This document shows, one piece after another, positions 62,116 through 64,000 of a DNA stretch of 64,000 bases (the first letter of the stretch is position 1; the number at the start of each line of letters is the position of its first letter). This DNA comes from Elysia chlorotica (lineage: Eukaryota > Mollusca > Gastropoda > Plakobranchidae). The position numbers and the translations under genes were made by a program. The notes beneath the pieces were generated by a model that searched no databases, was not told where the DNA came from, and saw nothing but the letters and a program-made list of their open reading frames with translations. Where the stretch lies: contig RQTK01000808.1 in NCBI GenBank assembly GCA_003991915.1, positions 135,033 through 199,032 of the forward strand. Direction: 5' to 3'.

Positions 62116-63799
62116 GTGTTACTCTCTTAACTGTAGTTCTCCCGGTACAAAGCGCATCTCTCTCTTACCGAGCCAGCCCCGCGGGCTCTCGCTTGCCAGC
62201 CTTGAGGAGCAGGTCGAGGACGAGGTCCTTGAGATCGCTGGCCGAGACCTGCACGGTGTTCATGGTGTCCGGCTCCAGAACCGGGACCTCCTGCAGGTGC
62301 TGCGGGTAGCACAGGAGAGAGCCCAGCACCGTCACAGCCTCCGCTCTCGGCGGCTGAAAAACACAGCATGCAAATAAAGTAACATTTTCACAAAAAGCAA
62401 CATGAGCCAAGGGTCAAGGATTGTGAAAAATGTCTTTCAAAATGTCTTAGTGATCGCAAATGTGAATCTCCGCATAGAAAGGAATTTAAAATTTTGTTGT
62501 GCAATAAGATGTTTCCTTTTATCTCGTCATTAAAAATTAAACTCAAAATTAAAATCTTTAGAGCTAAAAATGTATTTTCCAGCTGCGTAAAAATTCTAAA
62601 AAATACTTTAAAGAATCCTTTGAAACAGTAAAGTCATTAAAATACAATGAAATTGTGAAGAATCAAGGTTTTTCAATGACCACTTTGATAAGCTGACACA
62701 ATAGAAGCCTGTCTTACCTCCTTGTAATCAACTGCAGATATAATGCTGCCAGCAGCTTTGATAAAGTCCAGTGTAAGGAGGAGACACCCAGGCAATGGCA
62801 GTGAGAAGAACCTGGGGCCGCAGTCTCTGACTAGAACATTCACAACATCCTGAAAGAATGCAAAGATATATTTAGTGGCATTCCATATTGCCCATTTCAA
62901 TCAAGTTTCTTTCTAAAACATAGTAATCTGATAAAGCTAACTTTTATAACATATTGCGTCACATTTTGTAGAAAATTAACCACCAAATATACTATCCACT
63001 ATCACAAGTTTTAAAAGACAGGTCCTGTTAAGTACCAAAATCCATTTGGGTCTCATGTAGGTTACTAGATAGCATTCTAAGAAAATCTCTCACCTGGTCC
63101 GAGGAGACGAGTCCTGTGTGCAGGATTTGATAAAACTGTGAGATGAGTTTCCGAGACGGCATCACTTCGTGTCTCCTCAACATAGACTGACAGATGAGCT
63201 GGAAAGCGATCAACTTCCCTCGCTTGTACTTATTGCCAAGAGCCAAGCACTGGGGTTGGAGGGTGGGGGTTGCAAAGGATTAAAGGTAAAGTAAATAAAG
63301 CATCCCAAGCACTGAATTCCAACTCCACTAGATCTTACAGGCAAGAAACACATTTTAAATTATTTCCAGTAATTTAGTACAGATGTAGTCTAACACAAAT
63401 GACACAAGATATATATAGCAATGTATATTCTTTGACTCTAAAATCTGGTACTTATTTATTTTCACATCAAGTAATAGAAAACTTCAAAGAAAAAAAAAAA
63501 TTGTATTTGTCCATTATAATCAACTTTCCAGACTTTCCAGTAGTAAATATAGTTTACTTCAGCTTCACACTACACAAAAAAAGCAAACAAACCAAAACCG
63601 ATGATCCCTTTATAAGTCTTCATGACAAACTGCCACCTTATCTTCCCCTCATAGTCCACAAAGTGTCAGCCCGATTAATTTTTCTAAAGTGGCCACTGAC
63701 CTCAAACAGCCATGAGGAGAAGAAGTGAAGAGGAGGAATCATCTCTGGAGGAGGCGGTGACAGCATGTTATTCTGGGTCACACCGAGGTTGTCGCTCAT
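25891..63799 (-). CDS. RALGAPA1: Ral GTPase-activating protein alpha subunit, C-terminal half of gene (23 exons)
   Basis: Catalytic alpha subunit of the RalGAP complex, which with RalGAP-beta stimulates GTP hydrolysis by RalA/RalB in the cytosol and is inhibited by Akt in vertebrates (family knowledge). The vertebrate protein is about 2,000 residues; this window covers roughly its last 800 aligned residues plus a tail. Twenty-three exons from 63799 down to 25891 chain with consistent phases into 1,103 codons and TGA. Marks in order: DNLG...[127 protein letters not shown]. The Rap/Ran-GAP Asn thumb is the N of RHLGND. Invertebrates usually have one gene for vertebrate RALGAPA1 and RALGAPA2, so the symbol stands for both. 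Introns are long and repeat-filled; the 5' half lies right of the window. Confidence 0.93.
26295..31151 (-). other. Last RALGAPA intron, proximal part
   Basis: AT-rich, with no recognised mobile element. It contains a candidate 8-nt microexon at 27660-27667 (see separate entry) and stops at the assembly gap. Confidence 0.5.
27660..27667 (-). other. Candidate 8-nt microexon
   Basis: On the - strand, CCCCCCACAG, then ACGCGTAG, then GTGAGT: a strong-looking acceptor and donor around 8 bases, in the intron between exons 38160 and 25891. After exon 38160 it would read D-A-TAG and end the protein early. Chance juxtaposition is quite possible. Confidence 0.2.
31152..31751. other. Assembly gap of 600 N
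   Basis: Unknown bases next to a minisatellite, which probably caused the gap. Any frame across it is meaningless. Confidence 0.99.
31752..33080. repeat. Minisatellite of about 56 bp with higher-order structure
   Basis: Units carry TACTATAGAGATACCAGGCA, GAGTAAGGGGGACTGGGGTG and CAGTTAACA. Longer variants insert CACACAGTTAACACAGAGTT, forming recurrent multi-unit blocks. The sequence just left of the gap (31128-31151) looks unlike it. Confidence 0.9.
33163..33254. repeat. (TC)n microsatellite
   Basis: Nearly pure dinucleotide tract just after the minisatellite and a short GAGA stretch (33076-33121). Confidence 0.95.
33255..35148. other. Intron, nothing recognised
   Basis: AT-rich sequence. 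34245-34450 is somewhat more GC-rich but shows no open, spliceable segment that I can support. Confidence 0.45.
35149..35755. repeat. 50-bp minisatellite, about 12 copies
   Basis: Unit contains CACTGACAATGAGCACCCAA, ACTCTTGGTTCAGTGCATGG and CAACCGACTT. The short open frames on both strands are artefacts of the repeat. Confidence 0.92.
35756..38100. other. Intron, nothing recognised
   Basis: AT-rich. 37995-38060 has a tRNA-B-box-like word (GAGGTTCGATAC), but I could not frame a SINE around it. Confidence 0.45.
38101..38159 (-). CDS. RALGAPA1: Alternative C-terminus by read-through of the exon 38160 donor
   Basis: If the donor GTAGGA at 38154-38159 is not used, translation continues [19 protein letters not shown] and stops at TGA (38101-38103). 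This gives a shorter isoform without the Ser-rich tail. Inferred only from the open frame and the GC-rich composition. Confidence 0.35.
38160..38288 (-). CDS. RALGAPA1: RALGAPA exon after the GAP domain
   Basis: Phase 1 in (ATT formed across the junction), phase 1 out. It encodes [20 protein letters not shown], then [16 protein letters not shown] and NSAKHK. C-rich acceptor CCCCCAG. Low similarity to vertebrates is expected here, beyond the catalytic domain. Confidence 0.8.
38656..39412. mobile_element. Candidate MITE with terminal inverted repeats
   Basis: The left end CCAGGGCCCATATGCAACTC is inverted at the right end (reverse complement CCTTGGCTCGTATGCAACTC, 16 of 20 identical). The interior of about 750 bases is non-coding. 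Target-site duplication not resolved. Confidence 0.5.
39649..39764 (-). CDS. RALGAPA1: RALGAPA exon, end of Rap/Ran-GAP region
   Basis: Phase 2 in, phase 1 out. It encodes [19 protein letters not shown], then [19 protein letters not shown], aligned to the conserved YEERA...FEDFA end of the alpha-subunit GAP domain. Donor GTAGGT. Confidence 0.93.
39899..40030 (+). repeat. Dispersed repeat copy, related to 3840
   Basis: (TGAGT)n then sequence matching 3846-3960 (ATAGGCTATATTGTGGACGG, GACAATTTTAT, CTCCTGTCTCA). It shows the element is dispersed across both genes. Confidence 0.55.
40210..40410 (+). mobile_element. Possible piggyBac-like transposase N-terminus remnant
   Basis: Frame [20 protein letters not shown] followed by repeated acidic [12 protein letters not shown] words, TAG, then [17 protein letters not shown]. 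An acidic, Ser/Asp-rich start with a 'EDV..LI..SD' pattern resembles piggyBac transposases. Interrupted and short; no TTAA ends identified. Confidence 0.25.
40980..41107 (-). CDS. RALGAPA1: RALGAPA exon, Rap/Ran-GAP domain
   Basis: Phase 0 in, phase 2 out, acceptor GATTGCGCAG, donor CATT|GTATCC. It encodes [20 protein letters not shown] and [19 protein letters not shown], nearly identical to the vertebrate domain. Confidence 0.95.
41534..42236 (-). mobile_element. Degraded LINE reverse-transcriptase fragment
   Basis: On the - strand, [19 protein letters not shown] (RT thumb region), then [39 protein letters not shown] frames with several stops, and a 3' end AATTTCCTCTGCTGGGATCA followed by ATAAA. 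Typical of Rex/RTE/CR1-like LINE tails. It sits in a RALGAPA intron in the gene's orientation. Confidence 0.75.
42280..42438 (-). CDS. RALGAPA1: RALGAPA exon with catalytic Asn thumb
   Basis: 53 codons, phase 0 to 0. It encodes [20 protein letters not shown], then [20 protein letters not shown] and [13 protein letters not shown]. The N of HLGND is the asparagine that enters the GTPase active site in Rap/Ran-GAP proteins. The key residue is intact, so the protein should be catalytic. Confidence 0.96.
42690..42842 (-). CDS. RALGAPA1: RALGAPA exon, start of GAP domain
   Basis: 51 codons, phase 0 to 0. It encodes [40 protein letters not shown] and [11 protein letters not shown]. Acceptor CTGATTCAG, donor AAG|GTAAGC. 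Confidence 0.95.
43080..43380. repeat. 40-bp minisatellite abutting a splice donor
   Basis: About seven units with AACTAGAGAAGCTGTAG and AATGAAGGGACTGACC. Read on the - strand, units hold GGTCAGTCCCTTCAT, matching the donor of exon 43381 (GAG|GTCAGTCTCTTCAT). The donor is the first unit's edge. Confidence 0.88.
43381..43504 (-). CDS. RALGAPA1: RALGAPA exon, YIAEGQEDK region
   Basis: Phase 2 in, phase 0 out. It encodes [35 protein letters not shown] and VAGLGWE; very strongly conserved with vertebrate alpha subunits. Confidence 0.96.
43786..43857 (-). CDS. RALGAPA1: RALGAPA exon, small
   Basis: 72 nt, phase 2 in and out. It encodes [20 protein letters not shown] and AQK; matches the vertebrate LLKKNEKLLRELRNLD stretch. 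Acceptor is T/C-rich, ending CTTTCAG. Confidence 0.93.
43930..44192. repeat. (TAA)n microsatellite containing an assembly gap (43989-44153)
   Basis: AAT/ATA repeats on both sides of 165 N. Poly-Leu or poly-Ile frames here are artefacts. Confidence 0.97.
44617..44724 (-). CDS. RALGAPA1: RALGAPA exon, LLSWEKR region
   Basis: 108 nt, phase 2 in and out. It encodes [20 protein letters not shown] and [15 protein letters not shown]; the second part aligns with vertebrate CRLLLSILGMNSWDKR. Acceptor TTTGTTCCCAG. Confidence 0.92.
44725..49579 (-). other. Long RALGAPA intron with old repeats
   Basis: (TA)n at 44974-45010. 47045-47760 contains a dispersed repeat beginning CTAGCTGGGATTCCCGGCTT and a tandem pair of about 230-bp units (GATAGTCGA at about 47342 and 47573, and CACGTGAACATGT in each). 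No exon recognised. Confidence 0.5.
47940..48222 (+). mobile_element. LINE 3' tail
   Basis: Ends AATTTCCCTATGGGATAATA then AAGG and (TTATC)n at 48191-48218. A short hairpin plus AATAAA-like end and a pentanucleotide tail is typical of RTE/CR1-type LINE 3' ends. No coding part remains. Confidence 0.5.
49590..50632. repeat. 51-bp minisatellite, about 20 copies
   Basis: Unit contains GGATTAATCACTACGCATCT, TAACTGTTCTCTACCTCTGC and ACTGTTATGTA. Its length is a multiple of 3, so it shows spurious 84-148 residue frames. It begins about 30 bases beyond the donor of exon 50662. Confidence 0.92.
50662..50843 (-). CDS. RALGAPA1: RALGAPA exon, SSPECL region
   Basis: Phase 0 in, phase 2 out. It encodes [20 protein letters not shown] and onward to HCRIHRADN; YxGxxSPECL is shared with vertebrates. 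The donor is taken as ACAA|GTGGGT because the next exon needs phase 2; TGG|GTAGCT would break frame. Confidence 0.9.
50844..51748 (-). other. Intron, nothing recognised
   Basis: AT-rich; contains the word ACCTCGAACCCTAACTTAAC near 51136, which is not a telomeric array. Confidence 0.5.
51749..51909 (-). CDS. RALGAPA1: RALGAPA exon, variable linker
   Basis: Phase 1 in, phase 0 out, acceptor CTCCTCAG, donor CAT|GTGAGG. It encodes [20 protein letters not shown] then [18 protein letters not shown]. Poorly conserved in sequence but correct in place and phase. Confidence 0.85.
52410..53337. repeat. 30-32-bp minisatellite reaching the donor of exon 53338
   Basis: Units TAGATAAAGCCCTGCTTC plus CTAGACTAGGTG or CTTTAACATAAATC. 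On the - strand the first unit begins at the donor: CTGA|GTAAGCAGGGCTTTATC against unit CTAGGAAGCAGGGCTTTATC. Later units lack the GT. Confidence 0.92.
53338..53485 (-). CDS. RALGAPA1: RALGAPA exon, [11 protein letters not shown] region
   Basis: Phase 0 in, phase 1 out. It encodes [40 protein letters not shown] and WCTKGSSRL; aligned with vertebrate RIIVRDLSGKYSW. Acceptor TGATGGCAG, donor CTGA|GTAAGC. Confidence 0.93.
53495..53765. repeat. Tandem AT-rich repeat of about 30 bp
   Basis: Units such as ACATATATAAAACAATTGTT plus ACATTTATAT, directly upstream (gene sense) of exon 53338. Spurious Tyr-rich frames. Confidence 0.8.
53766..54292 (-). other. Intron, nothing recognised
   Basis: No exon or repeat that I can support between the tandem repeat and the exon at 54293. 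Confidence 0.5.
54293..54346 (-). CDS. RALGAPA1: RALGAPA small exon, LFVLNH
   Basis: Only 54 nt, phase 0 to 0, between CCATCCTCAG and GTG|GTACGT. It encodes [18 protein letters not shown], matching vertebrate FFVLNNTTLVSCIQI. Easily missed by length filters. Confidence 0.9.
54751..54900 (-). CDS. RALGAPA1: RALGAPA exon, [11 protein letters not shown]
   Basis: 50 codons, phase 0 to 0, acceptor TGTCCCCAG, donor CAG|GTCAGT. It encodes [35 protein letters not shown] and [16 protein letters not shown] broken copy of its first 15 codons lies at 58553-58597. Confidence 0.94.
54906..55218. repeat. Degenerate minisatellite next to an acceptor
   Basis: Units with AGATGGTTAGAGGATTACAC (about 20-40 bp). 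It continues at 58480-58530 on the far side of a transposon insertion that split the array. Confidence 0.8.
55221..58479. mobile_element. TIR transposon (outer copy) with 4-bp target duplication AGAT
   Basis: Left end GCATAGCTGCCAAC, right end GTTGGCAACTATGT (inverted, two mismatches), flanked by AGAT (55217-55220 and 58480-58483). It interrupts the AGATGGTTAGAGG minisatellite. The interior holds short broken frames on the - strand (for example near 57175-57372) and an internal duplication (GGATTCCCGGATGGACAGAT at about 57961 and 58202). Superfamily unknown. Confidence 0.75.
55592..57016. mobile_element. Nested related TIR transposon (inner copy), target duplication AGAC
   Basis: Perfect 14-bp inverted ends GCATAGCTGCCAAC and GTTGGCAGCTATGC, flanked by AGAC (55588-55591 and 57017-57020). 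Its interior is homologous to the outer copy (GCCTCAAACTAGGCAC, CTTCG-AACGACA words). A - strand frame at 56003-56221 reads [11 protein letters not shown] and [16 protein letters not shown], matched by [12 protein letters not shown] in the outer copy. Contains the 181-N gap 56666-56846. Confidence 0.75.
58553..58597 (-). pseudogene. Truncated duplicate of RALGAPA exon 54751-54900
   Basis: After CTACTGCAG it reads [14 protein letters not shown] and then TGA, against [14 protein letters not shown] in the real exon. The acceptor is kept; the rest of the exon is lost. Splicing it in would end the protein. Confidence 0.8.
58739..58987 (-). CDS. RALGAPA1: RALGAPA exon, Ser-rich then [12 protein letters not shown]
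   Basis: 83 codons, phase 0 to 0. It encodes [40 protein letters not shown], a Gly/Ala/Ser linker and [15 protein letters not shown] and the IAARTV-like end fit the vertebrate protein. Donor GCA|GTGAGT. Confidence 0.9.
59250..59360 (-). CDS. RALGAPA1: RALGAPA exon, [10 protein letters not shown]
   Basis: 37 codons, phase 0 to 0, acceptor TGTGTCCCCAG. It encodes [20 protein letters not shown] and [17 protein letters not shown], aligned with vertebrate LVVSLLLCLLDWIMALPL. The donor AGG|GTAGCT is weak; AAA|GTGTTC three codons earlier would fit the vertebrate junction better. An in-frame upstream acceptor at 59409-59411 could add 16 residues. Confidence 0.88.
59745..59816 (-). CDS. RALGAPA1: RALGAPA small exon
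   Basis: 24 codons, phase 0 to 0. It encodes [20 protein letters not shown] and EEKR, matching the vertebrate IATITHLLPSTEASS stretch. Acceptor TTTTGCCAG, donor CGG|GTAAGA. Confidence 0.9.
60023..60133 (-). CDS. RALGAPA1: RALGAPA exon, [13 protein letters not shown]
   Basis: 37 codons, phase 0 to 0. It encodes [20 protein letters not shown] and [17 protein letters not shown]; aligned with vertebrate TNKTVAHVACNML. Partial copies of its start lie at 60169-60203 and 60955-60990. Confidence 0.93.
60169..60990 (-). pseudogene. Two truncated copies of the start of exon 60023-60133
   Basis: 60169-60203 reads [12 protein letters not shown] after GTGCAG; 60955-60990 keeps [14 protein letters not shown] sequence but lacks the AG. 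Both sit in longer duplicated blocks (TGGAACGGAAAAACATGT at 60134 and 60921). The intervening 60204-60920 shows nothing else I recognise. Confidence 0.75.
61204..61312 (-). CDS. RALGAPA1: RALGAPA exon, [16 protein letters not shown]
   Basis: 109 nt, phase 2 in, phase 0 out. It encodes [20 protein letters not shown] and [16 protein letters not shown], aligned with vertebrate RCVALCSLGIWICEEL and IKEALNVI. Acceptor TACATGCAG, donor ATG|GTGAGT. Confidence 0.93.
61313..61789 (-). other. Intron, nothing recognised
   Basis: AT-rich sequence between the exon at 61204 and the LINE tail. Confidence 0.5.
61790..62116 (+). mobile_element. LINE 3' end with (ATT)n tail
   Basis: The + frame has [18 protein letters not shown], the usual last residues of LINE reverse transcriptases, then a 3' UTR with TTAAGCGCTTTGAGCC and GGGATAAAGCG, and (ATT)n at 62062-62115. 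5' truncated. Confidence 0.7.
62169..62353 (-). CDS. RALGAPA1: RALGAPA exon, [12 protein letters not shown]
   Basis: Phase 0 in, phase 2 out. It encodes [40 protein letters not shown] and [21 protein letters not shown]. Vertebrate counterpart LLGSLVCFPNLY and DVKELI...EPSGPAR. Acceptor GTTTTTCAG, donor CTCG|GTAAGA. Confidence 0.93.
62718..62849 (-). CDS. RALGAPA1: RALGAPA exon, [11 protein letters not shown]
   Basis: 44 codons, phase 0 to 0. It encodes [20 protein letters not shown] and [17 protein letters not shown]; vertebrate PQFFSLGLPGATMLIMDFI. Acceptor ATTCTTTCAG, donor GAG|GTAAGA. Confidence 0.95.
63094..63249 (-). CDS. RALGAPA1: RALGAPA exon, [11 protein letters not shown]
   Basis: 52 codons, phase 0 to 0. 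It encodes [40 protein letters not shown] and [12 protein letters not shown]. Acceptor CAACCCCAG, donor CAG|GTGAGA. Confidence 0.95.
63701..63799 (-). CDS. RALGAPA1: RALGAPA exon, first in this window
   Basis: 33 codons, phase 0 to 0, acceptor TGTGTGTAG, donor GAG|GTCAGT. It encodes [20 protein letters not shown] and [13 protein letters not shown]. The ATG is internal: vertebrate alpha continues upstream at this point, so it is not the start codon. Earlier exons lie beyond 64000. Confidence 0.94.
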
Positions 63800-64000
63800 C
63801 TACACACACAAAAAGTTAACGTAAGTCAAGTTCAATTTGAGTTCCATACACATTTAGAATTTTTAAAATAAAAGAAGTACCATACAAATAAAAAGAAAAC
63901 TGTAGTACATTACATATTTTTCATTCATTCTATTAAAAGGGATAACAATTTTAGATGCTTAACTTTAGAACTGATGTGACATAAATTGAGGGAGAAAAAT

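Noticed and set aside
62114..62377. + strand frames over exon 62169-62353
   Set aside because: Antisense shadow of a conserved - strand exon.

Overview
The window is invertebrate animal nuclear DNA: AT-rich, intron-rich, with canonical GT/AG introns, many microsatellites and minisatellites, degraded LINEs, tRNA-like SINE pieces, TIR transposons and three assembly gaps (N runs at 31152-31751, 43989-44153 and 56666-56846). The protein families and repeat types suggest a mollusc, probably a gastropod, but that is inference; no species marker is visible. Apart from LINE and transposon remnants I see no bacterial, phage or viral genes, no rRNA and no intact tRNA.

Two genes face each other. On the + strand, 43-11043 holds the 3' part of a DEG/ENaC sodium-channel subunit: the segment after TM1 (present twice, as two nearly identical exons), the beta-rich and cysteine-rich extracellular domain, and a last exon with the GAS selectivity filter, TM2 and a short tail ending in TAG. 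Its TM1 exon lies left of the window. One internal segment was not found, and another exon (about 4797-4877) looks damaged beside a tandem repeat.

On the - strand, 25891-63799 holds the C-terminal half of the Ral GTPase-activating protein alpha subunit (RALGAPA1/2 orthologue) in 23 exons. I chained all 23 with consistent intron phases; together they give 1,103 codons plus a stop. They include the Rap/Ran-GAP catalytic domain with its Asn thumb (RHLGNDEV), then a Ser/Pro/Lys-rich tail. Unspliced read-through of the second-last exon gives a shorter alternative C-terminus. The N-terminal half lies right of the window.

Between the genes (11.0-25.9 kb) I see a truncated LINE, two copies of a dispersed repeat ending in (TATC)n, a tandem duplication of about 1.1 kb bounded by CT-rich tracts, and a possible orphan exon at 21077-21169. 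The RALGAPA introns carry further LINE fragments, a candidate MITE, a possible piggyBac-like remnant, and a TIR transposon of about 3.3 kb with a related copy nested inside it, both with 4-bp target-site duplications.

The most striking pattern is that many intronic tandem repeats lie exactly on splice junctions and have copied the exon edge with its splice site. This is seen in both genes (4360, 5911, 7515, 8656 and 43080; less completely at 53338, 58553 and 60169). Two arrays present long series of acceptor-microexon-donor look-alikes.
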